A stretch of DNA of 64,000 nucleotides from the NCBI RefSeq assembly GCF_002127325.2, contig NC_035441.2, forward strand, positions 156,145,122 to 156,209,121, in the 5' to 3' direction. The notes beneath the pieces were generated by a model that did no database searches, had not been told where the DNA came from, and saw nothing but the letters and a program-made list of their open reading frames with translations. This DNA is from Helianthus annuus. Lineage: Eukaryota > Streptophyta > Magnoliopsida > Asterales > Asteraceae. This document shows, piece by piece, positions 47,378-58,243 of the stretch (position 1 is its first letter; each line of letters opens with the position of its first letter). A program made the translations under genes and the position numbers.

Positions 47378-47522
47378 ATATTAAAGAGAATGATATTCTT
47401 AGATATTTTCCTTTGTTTGATATAGTACTACTTTTAGATCGTAGACGCATTGACTTCTAGTTCCTTCATTTATTAATGCACTAAGATATTTTTACTTTCA
47501 TGGAAAGTTACTTCATTTATTA

Positions 47523-47865
47523 GACTATCTTCAATAAATAATTCGTTAGAGAATAAGCCTTTAGAGGCACTTAGAAGCCTTTCTCATTGGAGTTCATCTA
47601 TCTCAATAAGTTCTTAGGTTGGATGTCTTTACATAAGGGTATGACTCTCGGTTCATGCGATACGGTGGGTTCAAAATGAAAAAAGAATAGTTTTATTTAA
47701 ATATTGTGTGTGATGGGTAAGTGATGATGTGGAAATTAAGAAGAGTAAAGATATTTGTAGGGTTGGAGATGAAAGTGAGGCTTTTAAAGATTTATAAGGA
47801 TATTATGTGGCAGATGACGTGGCAGCTAAGGACGACTAAGGACACACTTAGCATTGGAGATAGTC
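47523..47865. mobile_element. Harbinger-type MITE, 343 bp
   Basis: The ends GACTATCTTCAATAAA and (reversed) GACTATCTCCAATGC are flanked by TTA (47520-47522, 47866-47868). There is no ORF. Confidence 0.75.
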
Positions 47866-47928
47866 TTATGGCAAGTATTTTTACTTCATGGAATTGAAAT
47901 ATCAAGGTTTTTGTCTTTAGGTGCTAAT

Positions 47929-48372
47929 CAGGGTGTAAACAAGCCTAAATACTCGAGAGCTACTTGTTATTGGCTCGATTAAAAGCTCGAACGAGTCGAG
48001 CTTTAACGAGCTTGAGCCCAAGCTCGAGCCTAAAATATAGCTCGTTTAGTTATCGAGCCTGAGCTCAAGCCTAAAATAAAAAACTCATTTAGTCTCGCGA
48101 GCCTAAACGAACCCAAACAAAAATTTAGTTTATTTTATATATAATATAATAATTATGATAACATTGGTGAGCTCGTTTAAGCGACACTGAAACGAGCTAG
48201 AGCCTAGTTTTTAGCTCATCTGAGGTTGTTCTTAAAATAGCTCAAGTCGAGCTCGAGCTATGGATTTTACTCGCGAGCCGAGCTCGGGCTCAATGAGTAG
48301 GCTGGAACCGAGCCGAGCTCGAGCTCGAGCCCAGTCGAGCTCGGGCTCGGCCCGGCTCATTTACAACCCCTA
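47929..48372. mobile_element. hAT-type MITE, 444 bp
   Basis: The ends CAGGGTGTAAACAAGC and (reversed) TAGGGGTTGTAAATGAGC are inside a perfect 8-bp duplication GTGCTAAT (47921-47928, 48373-48380). The interior is dense in GAGCTCG words in both orientations. Confidence 0.88.
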
Positions 48373-48613
48373 GTGCTAATAATCTAGTCTTAGGTTCATA
48401 AGATATAGAAGTCATTGTTTAATTATGGTGAGATTTCTTAAGTGGAAAGGGATGGAACCATTTTTTTGGTAGGAGTCTTGTAACAATAAATTGACTCCAT
48501 GACTAAGTCAAACTTCCAACATGTATTAATTCCAACCAATCTGCAAAGTAAGAAACTCAATCTATATTTATAATTGCTCTTCCATCATCCCTTCTCCATT
48601 CCACTAAATCGCC

Positions 48614-48919
48614 ATGGCTCAGTTGATTGGTCTTGATAGCGGTGAAGGAGTAGGAATTTTTAAAGTTGAGAGCTCACATATCGTGTTCATGTTGTGCATG
48701 ATTGTTGTGTCTTTGTCGGTTTTGTCTATGATTATATTTGCATGTGGTGACTCCAATGATCATGGTTCGCATAAGAAAACACCATCGTCATGGTGTTTCT
48801 GGTGGAGGCGGAGGAGGTTTGCGGGGGAGGAGGAGGTTGCGGGGGAGGAGGAGGTTGCGGGGGTGGCGGAGGAGGAGGTGGAGGTGGAGGTGGTTGTGGC
48901 GGTGGCGGGTGGTTGTTAA
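48614..48919 (+). pseudogene. Frameshifted paralog of the glycine/cysteine-rich membrane protein
   Basis: Residues 1-55 follow the intact copy (two early differences: R3Q and F18V) through the hydrophobic segment to SHKK. An extra A after 'cataagaaa' then shifts the frame, and an extra T near 48818 shifts it again; the glycine/cysteine tail is readable only across three frames. The open frame as it stands ends in a tryptophan/arginine and then glutamate/valine run. The TATA-like box of copy 1 is not kept. It is probably a pseudogene, although a protein with a new tail could still be made. Confidence 0.75.
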
Positions 48920-49485
48920 TTATAGAGAAGAAAGTGAATACTATTATCTCTTAAATATTTTATTTATTATGATATATATGTTCGTTATGAAACTACATAA
49001 CCACCTTTTTTTTTGCCTCTTCTATATTATACAATAAGCATGTATTACATGCAAATGCTTGTGCACTACCTTGTATGTAAAAATTAGCTTTGTATTCAGC
49101 AGACGATGTTAAGTAATATGATTTGAAATAGTATTTCGGAATTTGTTATTTGTATTCCTAATAACTTAATGTTTGTTTCTGAAAGCAATCTATGTCCCCG
49201 GGATAGAGGAAAAGTATGCCCCGTCCAATTCTTCTAGACCATACAAATATCCTTGCTAGAACTGAGTTCTTTTTTTTTTTTTTTTTTGCTTCGTGTGCTA
49301 GCATGTTTGTTTGTAATAACTTAATGTTTCAGTATATACTATATACTATGAAAACTGAAAATTTCAGTTTTACTGTTATGCAATTTTTTTTAGTAAACAT
49401 CAAAAGGTTACGTATACAATATTGGGAGTTTTCGGATAGCTGCAAGTTCAATATAGTTAATATTTTAAATAGCAAGCTACGAGTA
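48920..49485. other. 3' flank of the pseudogene copy
   Basis: This matches 31033-31560, with a T-tract at 49271-49288. No gene. Confidence 0.5.
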
Positions 49486-50182
49486 TGTTTGGTTCGCGGA
49501 ATGATTTGGAATTGAAATTGGAATTTGTATAGGAATTAGAATTTGAAGGAATTGGATTTGGAATTTAAACATTCCAATTGGAATTGGAAATTGTTGGAAT
49601 TGGAATGTTAATTCCATTTTTGTTGTGTTTGGTTGTCAAATGAATTTTAATCCATCACCCCGGCACCCACAACCACCAGTTCGGGTTGAAACAGTACGGG
49701 TCGAAATGGTTTGCGTCGAAGTGGTTCGATTCGAAACGGTGCTGGTCGAATGGTTCGCGTCGAAACGGTTAATCGAAACGGTTCGCGTCGAAACGGTACG
49801 CGTCGAAACGGTACGCGTCGAAATGGTACGATTCGAAATGGTACGGGTCGGAACCGTTCGCGTGGAAACTGTTCGCGTCGAAACGGTACGAGTCAAAACT
49901 GTTCGCATCGAAACGGTTCGGATCGAATCGGTATGGGTCGAAACGGTTGAAGATTCCAATAAATTTAATTTAATTCTTTCACAAATAGGAAGGATTTTGA
50001 ATTCCTTTATTTAAAGGAATTTGAATGAATTCATGCCTAATTCCAATTCTATTGTCAACCAAACACATGAAGATTGGAATTGGGATTCCAATTCCATCAA
50101 ATTTTGTGAACCAAACATGTTAAGAGATGGAATTTTCTAATTCCTTTAAATTCTATTGAATTTATGGGAACCAAACGCCCAC
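49486..50182. mobile_element. Insertion absent from copy 1, with GTTTGGTTC ends and a minisatellite core
   Basis: Copy 1 reads across this point (cgagtatattaaggg, about 32122). The ends GTTTGGTTCGCGGAAT and (reversed) GGCGTTTGGTTCCCATAA share a GTTTGGTTC core. The sub-terminal parts are rich in 'ggaattggaatt'. Borders are approximate; a Harbinger-type origin is possible. Confidence 0.7.
49679..49953. repeat. 15-bp minisatellite, about 18 units
   Basis: The unit is close to GGTTCGCGTCGAAAC with few length changes. Because the unit is a multiple of three, long open frames exist on both strands (RVETV- and RTVST-type repeats). Confidence 0.95.
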
Positions 50183-50308
50183 TAAAGGAATTAATATTCA
50201 CAAATCACCCCATTTATCTCTCTCTATATATACATAGATACTGAGAGCGGTAAAGTGAAAAGGGATGTTGAAATAAGATTTAAGGGTGTGAGAATAGTGA
50301 AAGTCTTA

Positions 50309-50600
50309 GACTGATGGGTGTGAGTGTTGCCCGCTTGGTGTTTTGGCCCTTTAACGCCGGGTGCTCCACCCCGGGTTGTCGTTTTGGTGGGCGTTGCCCG
50401 CTTGGCGTGGGGCGATGGCCTAGGGTGAAGTGACTGGCAATGGTTGGCTGGGTGTTGATGACCATTTGGCAAGCTTCTTCCACAACGCGGACGTGGCCAC
50501 GCCTCTTCCACACCCCACTTTCTTGGATGTGGACTGATAGAGCCCACACCTGCCATATATCGAGCAATAGCCCCCAATCCAAACCGCTCCACACCCAGTC
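50309..50600. mobile_element. Harbinger-type MITE, copy-2 counterpart of 33315-33608
   Basis: The same ends and TTA flanks (50306-50308, 50601-50603) occur at the same place in the duplicated segment. Confidence 0.8.
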
Positions 50601-51137
50601 TTATATTAATCTTTGCTTGTGAGGACCTAAAATCATAATTCAGACATAAAACTATATGTTTAAGAGGGACATTAAAGAAGAAAAGTGTTATCATGCGATG
50701 TCACAATGCTATACGTTGAAACACTTTTTTCTACCTACAGGCAGCTTTAAAAGGTTGTTGTGACGAGACTCGGAAAGGTCTTTAACCAATCATTTGTTAA
50801 TTATTGATTTCTTTTTTATTTTAAGAGTTAACTATCATTTTCGCACCTATAATTTGTTTATTTTTGCCATTTCAGGCCAATTTTCAAAAGTACACTAGTT
50901 TCTCTCTGACATACTGTAAAACGTGTCACTTCAGTCCAAAAATTAAAACATAGTTAAGTCAGACATGTTAAATGAAAGGTATTATTGTCAATTCATAAAA
51001 TAAGGTGAAAATAAAAGATATATGAATTGACAATAATACACTTCATTTAACCTGCCTGAGTTAACTGTGTTTTAATTTTTGGACTGAAGTGGCACATTTC
51101 TAATATGTCAGGGAGGAAACTTGTGCATTTTTGAAAA

Positions 51138-52312
51138 AGGGAATTGGCCTGTAATAATCCCAACTAGAGGTCATTGGCCATTGACAGTTTCACATTTGAA
51201 TATTCCCCCCACCAGTCTCACATTTCACCTATTTTTCCTACACCGGTCCCGTTAAAAAAAAACTTAACAGAGTTAAGTTTTTTTTTTTAAATTACAAACA
51301 GATTTTTTAGAGCTTTGATCAGAACGACGATACAAGTTGATTGATGTAGAACTTACCTCAAAATGTTACTCCAAATAACTTGATTTTGGTTAATTGGAAA
51401 TTTAAACACCGAATTGAAGCGTCGTTTTCATCGTTTGGAGCATTGTTTCGATGTAAGTTTTACATCAATGGACTCATATCGTCGTTCTAATCAAAAGCTG
51501 TAAAAAATTATTTGTAATTTGGAAAAAAACATAACTCCATTAAGTTTTTATAACGGGGGACCGGTGTAGGAAAAATAGGTGAAAGGTAGGATTGGTGGGG
51601 GGAATATTTAAAGGTGGGACTGTCAATGGCCAATGACCTCTAGTTGGGATTATTATAGGTAGGGGTGTGCAAAAAAACCGAATTAACCGAACCATAACCG
51701 AATTAACCGACAAACTCGAACCGAAAAACCCGAACCAAATAAGAAACCGGTGGTCAGTTAATGTTTTTTAGAAAACCGAAAGTAGCGGGTCGGTTATGGT
51801 TATCATTTTTTTCCATACCCACCATAACCGAACCGAATCGACATGTAATAAATCTTTGTAGGATTTAGGACTTTTAACCATATTTTTATATTTTATATTT
51901 TTGACGGAAGATTTTTAGTACTTATGGGTTTTTCATATCATTTTGTGATTTTGGTTGAATGTTTATTTGAATTTATGGAATGTATCATATCACTTTATTT
52001 GGATATTCAATAATAATTTTTATTAATATTATAGATTATATGTATTTTTAATACTATGTAATATACTAATACATACAAATATGCAATAACAATTTATTCC
52101 ATGTTAAAAAAATTAAGCTATTTTTAGCTAAGCTAAATACAACGGTTAACCACCCATAATCGACCCGCTATAACCATCAAAACCGAATAACCATAACCAC
52201 CATAACCGATCAGTTATGGTTATGGTTATCCAATAACCGACATCGCGGTTATGGTTATGGTTTTTGGTCAAAACCGACCCATAAACACCCCTAATTACAG
52301 GGCCAATTCCCC
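51138..52312. mobile_element. MULE-type MITE, split by a hAT
   Basis: It is the second member of the 31571-32101 family: AGGGAATTGGCCTGTAATA ends, arms of about 200 bp and a perfect 9-bp duplication TTTTGAAAA (51129-51137, 52313-52321). Without the hAT and its duplication it is 533 bp, close to the 531 bp of the other copy. Confidence 0.92.
51660..52293. mobile_element. hAT-type non-autonomous element, 634 bp
   Basis: The ends are TAGGGGTGTGCA and (reversed) TAGGGGTGTTTA, and the flanks ATTATAGG / ATTACAGG match at 7 of 8. Both ends are dense in AACCGAATAACCG-like words. Confidence 0.87.
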
Positions 52313-52725
52313 TTTTGAAAATTGGTTTAAAATAATTAAAGTGAAAAAACCATAGGGATGAAAATGACAGTTAACTCTTATTTTTATACTTATAATTATA
52401 TATTTAAAAAATAGTACTAACATTTAAAAAACCTCAATTAATGTAAAAAATTAAATTAAAATACAATTAAATAACTAAAAATACATTAAAAGCTTAAAAC
52501 AACCACAATCACGGTGTTTCACGTCGATTAAACCAAAACAACCACAAAGCAAATTGAGAGGATTTGTGGAGATGACCGTTGTGCAATGGCTCATTTGTTA
52601 AAAAATTATTAACCTATTTATTATTTAAATAAACCATTCACCTTTTAACTGGAAACAAATACTATTCTCTCTTTAAATCTCTAATATCTCTACAAAAATA
52701 TAACTTCTCCACAAAAAATACCACC

Positions 52726-53860
52726 ATGGATCCAAACAATCCGCCACAAACCCCGTGGACGTCACCTGGCTAATCGCCACCCGTTAATCGGATGTTGTCG
52801 ACACCACAATATTCTTTTGCGGGCTATAATCAAGTTCCTAACGCTTTCATGCAACTTCCACAAACCCCACCTCCAAATACTTCTTTCAACTTCAACAAAT
52901 CCAATTCCAACAACAATATCAACAACAAATTCAAATGCTCCAACAAAAACAAAGCCAAAGTCGGCCTACTCAACCGCATAAACCTTCAGAAGTCCAAAAT
53001 CAATTGATACCCGATACCCCTTCATTAGACGATTTGGATGAACACTAAAGTTGTACCCAAAACCCAACCTCAAAGTTCGAAAAAAAACAACTAAAAAGAA
53101 GCGTTCGAATAGGCGGAAATAAGATAATTTAACCACTGGCAGAGGTTAAACTTGGACATCTATTGAAGAGATGGCATTGACTAAGGCGTGGAGCAATATT
53201 TCCTATTTGTCCGATCATAGGTTTATTATACTTTATTATTTATACTTTCTTAACATTTTTTCAATATAAATCATTATTTATTTATACTTTGTTATTTTTT
53301 AGGTAACAATCAAAAGTAGGAAGGCTTTTGGAAAAAGGTTTCCTCTAAATTTCATGCTTTGAGGCAAAAAGAATCATACTGAGGTGTGAACTCAATGGTC
53401 TCAGAGTTTGGAGAGATGAATAGGAAGATATCTACGTTTTGTGGTTATTACAACAATGCTTAGGTGAATCGGCTAAGTAGAGCGAGTGATGGATCGGTTT
53501 TTGCTATAAGCTATGTCAAAACACAAGACGAAAGTACCGATTCCTAACGAGGTGGTAAGAGCAAAGAGGTCTAAAACAACCGAGTCGGTCGAGGCATAGT
53601 GTCGGTGCTCTGGATGCGCGTTACCAAATTAATATTAATGACAAACCTTAGTTTGACGATGAAGCGGTGGAGATACTCGAATTACAACGCCCTGTCGGTA
53701 GAGGCAATGCAAAAAGGAAGCGTCGACGAAAAAAGGAGGCGTCAACAAGAAGATTGAATCTCCTTGTGGGTCGAAGGTGGATAAGTTGATGAGCAAGTTC
53801 ACCGATTTAACGAAATACAATCAGCGAGACTTAATTTGAAGAGAGAGAAATGTAAGAAGC
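52726..53860 (+). pseudogene. SANT/Myb-like Harbinger-associated pseudogene, copy 2
   Basis: It is the counterpart of 37602-38830: MDPNNPPQTPW start, FAGYNQVPNAFMQLPQTPPPNTS, then remnants of the SANT region and EFGEMNRKISTFCGYYNN. It has more frameshifts than copy 1, and the 3' end (the last ~100 bp of copy 1) is missing. Confidence 0.68.
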
Positions 53861-54003
53861 GGATAGGTATATTTAGAATAAATTGTTAATATCTCACTAA
53901 AATTATCACTTTTATTTTGTTATTCTGGATAGGTATAATATTACTAAAGTCCGCACATCTATTTTTCGGTTAGGCTAGATGGTATGGGGGTAGCCCCCCT
54001 TGT

Positions 54004-54357
54004 TGTTGGCAATTAGGGCCCTTAATCAAACACGATGAACACAAGACTCGAACGAACACCACTCGACTCTTTATATTATAAAACCAAAAACAAACCAAAC
54101 ACAATGACGCCGAACTACCTATTTATACAAGACTTATTCTAATCCTAACTCAACTCAAACGCTATTTTTAATATTAAAATAAACCTATCTAATAAACAAA
54201 TAATTCTAGCTATTTAAAATAAATGAAACAAACTTATTTATCTAATCCGCTTGAATTATCTTTAACATATTTTAACTTTATAGATAATCTATCATTCAAA
54301 ATTATCTCTTCACTCATGAACCTAATATGAGGAAAAAACTAGTTGTTTATGTGGCCA
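54004..54357 (-). repeat. LTR-like block at the end of copy 2
   Basis: It starts TGTTGGCAATTAG and ends GTGGCCA on the plus strand. It includes TATAAATAGG on the minus strand (about 54115). It is homologous to 39234-39525 and 57118-57408. Confidence 0.55.
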
Positions 54358-54358
54358 A

Positions 54359-54834
54359 TCTATACTATATTAATAAAAGAAACCAATAAAGGGACACATG
54401 TCATTCATTGAAGTCATCAATTAAAAGATAATATATAAAATTAAACTTAATATAAAATTTAAACAATTCGTGTATAGGAGATAATATAGAATTATTTACT
54501 AAAATAATTTATCTAGATTTAATAATAAATAATCTCTCTAAACAAGTGGGTAATATTATATAAATAATTTAGTAAAATTAAGGATGTTACTTCTTGGAGA
54601 TTAAAACGGAGCTAGAGATTTGAAACAAATTATAGTCCATAGATAAGTTGGAGAGTGAGTTGGACCGTCAAATTTGCTTAGAATTACCCTCTAAATGATT
54701 GAGATATTATCAAAAATAATTTGATGCAAACAAAATTTCAATAAAGTTTTAAAATATAGCATTGTAATCGTTGTGAAATATATATAATTCATCTTATTCG
54801 AGACCCTGTGTAATACACAAGGTTATAACCTAGT
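54359..54834 (+). mobile_element. Non-autonomous Helitron, 476 bp
   Basis: The 5' end is TCTATACTATATTAATAAA and the 3' end CTAGT, preceded 8 bp upstream by a small hairpin (GTGT aa(t) ACAC region). It sits between A and T without target duplication. The related site at 57408/57409 (ggccaga then tcaatatt) is unoccupied, which confirms both borders. It has no Rep/helicase. Confidence 0.92.
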
Positions 54835-55570
54835 TCAATATTAAACCAATGAGTAAAAATGAAGTCGGATAGTCCCTGTAGTTTGTCAATAATTCCAGCT
54901 TTAGTCCCCCAACTTTTTAAAATTAGCCCGACTGGATGGAGATTAGTTTTTTCCAGTAGTTAAGTCATATGTAAATATACAAAAAACACCCTTAACTTTA
55001 AAAATAAAGAATAAAAATTAGGAACACTAAGTCGTCGTAAATGCATCATTCCATGTCACCTTTACTGCTATATCAATATAACACTGATGGCCAAACCGCG
55101 TTACCGCATTTGTTGGTTTCGCCGACTGTTAACGTGGCATATCACAATCATCAAACATTCCACCATCCAGCCAGTAATCAAAGTTCGACCATGTTCTCGA
55201 AACCAACTCCCCACCGGCATCATCTTCTGCAATCAACCATCACCTTCAACGAGAGGTAGGTCTTGATTTTGGGGTTTTGATTTTCAGTTTGGAGAGTAGA
55301 TGATTTTGGGTTTTTTGCCACCCCCATCTCCGTTGCCATAACCCAATAGCAAACCGAGTTCATCGACCCCCAAATTTGCCACACATTCTAACAACTTCTT
55401 CCTTGATACCAATTCCCACATCTCCATTCGAACTACCGACTACCCTCGTGGAACAGTCCCGTGAAAACGCAACCAATATTAAATTAACGAAATTTGTCCG
55501 AGCTAAATCAAAATACGAACCGCATCATCTGAATCGTGATTACCAAATCGTAAGAAAGATTCCTCAAGAA
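54835..55570 (+). mobile_element. Non-autonomous repeat with captured sequence, plus-strand copy
   Basis: This is the same family as 39650-40485 (inverted) and 57409-57975. A degenerate frame (NSHISIRTTDYPRG-like) is near 55400. No intact gene. Confidence 0.6.
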
Positions 55571-55682
55571 TAATGTGGCATTTTGTAGGTTCAAATGGGT
55601 GTTAAGAAAATGTTGTATTTTGCATGTTCAATTGGGTGTTAAGAACATATGGCATTTGTAGGTTCAATTGGGTGTGAAGAAG
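55571..55682. repeat. ~38-bp direct repeat, three units
   Basis: Units contain GGCATTTTGTAGGTTCAA and TGGGTGTTAAGAA with small differences. Confidence 0.85.
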
Positions 55683-55749
55683 CATTATCGTCAACAACAT
55701 AAGAAGGAGAGAGAGATTGGGGTGTCAATGATGGTGATGATTAATTGTT

Positions 55750-57060
55750 TTTTTAGTAAACTCTCAAAATGGTCTCTGAGGTTTGGTCACTTTTGCCACT
55801 TTAGTCCAAAACTCAAACCTTTTAAATATGGGTCCTGTGGTTTCACTTTTATTGTCATTTTCATCCAATAGCAAAATCTGGTCGGATTTTTCAGTTAACA
55901 TCCAGTTTTTTTCTGTCTATTTCCTCTCTTTTAATGAAAGGCAAAATGTTCGGATTTTTTTTAATTTATTAAAACTTTATAGTGAATTTTGTTGCACGTT
56001 TTGTCATTTACACCCAACTTAGTTAATAAAGTCTGTTAAGTCTAGTCCCGTGATACGCACACGAGGGTAAAACAGTCTTTCCCTTTCTCTCTCTACTCTT
56101 CTCTTCCTACCACCCCTGTTTGCCACAACCATCCACCACTTTCAACACCCCCATCTGCCACAACCCTCCACCACTTCCACCGACGACCACCATCACCCCT
56201 TCTCTTCAAATCACCACAACGATCACCATCACCTATTCCCGATCTTCTTTTTCTTTCTTATCTTTTAAGATACATACAACACACACATTATAATATACCT
56301 AGGGAGAGAAAGAAATAGAGAGAGAGAGAGAGAGAGCGAAAAAGAAAACCACAAACGAAAAGACAGTGGTGAAGGGGTTAGGGTTCGATGACGGAGATAA
56401 GGAATCAGATCGACAGCGGAGGGCCCTGAGGTGGAATCGGAAGGCGGCGAGTTGGGGCACTCTAAATCTCCGGCTGTTAATTCGAGCCTCTAGCGACTTA
56501 TACTCGGATCAAACACGTGCAGCGGCGACAAAGGTGTTTGTGGTTGTTTTCCGGCAAGAAATTAGGAGTGGTGGCTCCTTTCTCGGATTGGCGAATTTCA
56601 GAAGATTTTAAAGATGTTGGTCGTTGTATCAGGTTTGAGGCGGTGGTTTAGGGTTTTAGGATTGGTGGTGGATGGTGGTAAGAGGGGTAGATAGTGGTAG
56701 AGAAAAGAATGGGGGGTGATGGATGATGGTAGCGCTGGCAGATGGTGGTTGTAGGGAGGAGGGACAGTGGTGGCTAGGTGGTGATAGATGGGTGGAGTTG
56801 GGTTTTTAGAAAGAGAGAGAGAGTGTGTGGGTGTCTCGTTTGTAGAGAGAGAAATGATAAGGTGGGTGGGAAAGGGGAGAATGGGGTTATGTATTTAAAA
56901 ATAAAAACATTATTTGTATATGAGGATGTGAAAATAATAAAATACCCTATATGGGGTCCACATGACCAAACTTAACAGACTTTTTTAACTGAGTTGGGTG
57001 TAAAGAACAAAAGGTGCAACAAAATTCCTTGTAAAGTGCAAAACATGTCAACATTCGTTG
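55750..57060. mobile_element. Non-autonomous element with captured GA/CT-rich gene-like core
   Basis: Inverted arms 55980-56040 (ttttgttgcacgttttgtc, tacacccaactta, aagtctgttaag) and 56965-57040 enclose a core with CCACCACC stretches, a GA microsatellite (56318-56336) and a short open frame (56366-56611) starting after 'ggggttagggttcg'. The core resembles a 5' part of a host gene, as in Pack-MULEs. The outer left part (55757-55900) matches 57980-58085 in reverse. Borders are not fixed. Confidence 0.5.
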
Positions 57061-57117
57061 AAAAGGACACCGCCTGATATATGGTACTAAGATAAAGGAA
57101 AAAAAACTTCTAATTTT

Positions 57118-57408
57118 TCCTTTATATTATAAACCAAAAACAAACTAATCACAATGACTCTAACCATCTATTTATACAAAACTTATTCTAATCCTAACTA
57201 AACTCAAACGCTATTTTTAATAATAAAATAAACCTATCTAATAAACAATAATTCAAGCTATTTAAATATATAAACCAAACTATATTTATTTAATTCACTT
57301 GAATTGTCTTTAACCTATTTAAACTTTATAGATAATCCATCAATTTAGAATTATCTCTTCATTCGTGAACCCAATAATGAGGAAAAACTAGTTGTTTATG
57401 GGGCCAGA
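57118..57408 (-). repeat. Third copy of the LTR-like block
   Basis: It is homologous to 54070-54357 and 39305-39525. It lies directly before sequence that in the second copy is separated by the Helitron. Confidence 0.6.
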
Positions 57409-58243
57409 TCAATATTAAACCAATGAGTAAAATGCACGGATAGTCCCTGTAGTTTGTCAAAATTCCACCTTTAGTCCCGACTTTCTAAAATTACACTCTT
57501 GTTCCCTGTTGTTTGCTCGGTTGTTACTCGGATAGTCCCTCGATCGGTTAGTCCCTGTAGTTTGTCAAAATTTCACCTTTAGTCCCCAATTTTCTAAAAT
57601 TAAGCTCTTGCTCCCTATGGTTTGCTCGGTTGTTACTCGGATAATCCCCCGACTGGATGGAGATTAGTTTTTCCAGTTAAGTCGATGTAAAATTATAAAA
57701 ACACCTTTACCTTTAAAAATATAAATAAAACTAGAACACTATGTCACCGGTAAACATCCTCATTCACCACTGCTATATCGTATAACACTATGGCCAAACC
57801 TATTACCTTTGTTGGTTTTGCCACTGTTAACTGCATATCAATCATCACCATTCACCATCAGCCATACCAAGTTCACCCATGTTCTCAAAACCAACTCCCC
57901 ACAAGCATTATCTTCTGCAATCAACCATTGCCTTCAACGAGAGGTTGGTCTTAATTTTGGGGTTTTGATTTTCAGTTTGAACCCATAGGGACCTAGATTT
58001 AAGAGTTTTGAGTTTCGGATTAAAGTGGCAAAAGTAACCAAACCTCAAGGACCATTTTATTATGGTAAAGATAGTTTTGTCATTTCACACACCCACCTAA
58101 CTGATTAAACTAACATCCATTCCCTAGGGGACTATCCATGTAACAATCAAGCAAAACACAGGAAACAAAAATGCAATTTTAGAAAGTTAGGGACTAAAGA
58201 TAAAACCTTGGCAAACCATATGGACTTTCCCTACATTTTACTC
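57409..58243 (+). mobile_element. Third copy of the captured-sequence repeat, with inverted ends
   Basis: The left part repeats 'tagtccctgtagtttgtcaaaa .. ttgctcggttgttactcgg' twice (57435-57650). The right end (58140-58243) is the inverted version, ending CATTTTACTC. The middle matches 54960-55270. No gene. Confidence 0.6.

Larger units (their letters stand above)
50826..52380. mobile_element. Three-level nest of small elements
   Basis: The outer element (GAGTTAACTATCATTTTCG to AATGACAGTTAACTC) corresponds to 37113-37242 in copy 1. It is split by the MULE-type MITE 51138-52312, which is itself split by the hAT 51660-52293. A further pair of inverted arms (50917-50980 and 51035-51110) lies in the left part. 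Confidence 0.75.
48488..54358 (+). repeat. Segmental duplication, copy 2
   Basis: It aligns in order with copy 1 (30628-39530). It has its own insertions (about 49486-50182 and 51138-52312) and lacks those listed for copy 1. Both the small gene and the SANT-like gene are more damaged here. Confidence 0.88.

Noticed and set aside
49625..50014. RVETV-repeat protein (and its minus-strand RTVST counterpart)
   Set aside because: The unit length of 15 bp produces open frames on both strands. It lies in a transposon-like insertion without a promoter.
56366..56611. 81-aa open frame after a GA repeat as a host gene
   Set aside because: There is no recognisable domain and it lies inside an inverted-repeat element. 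I describe it as captured sequence instead.
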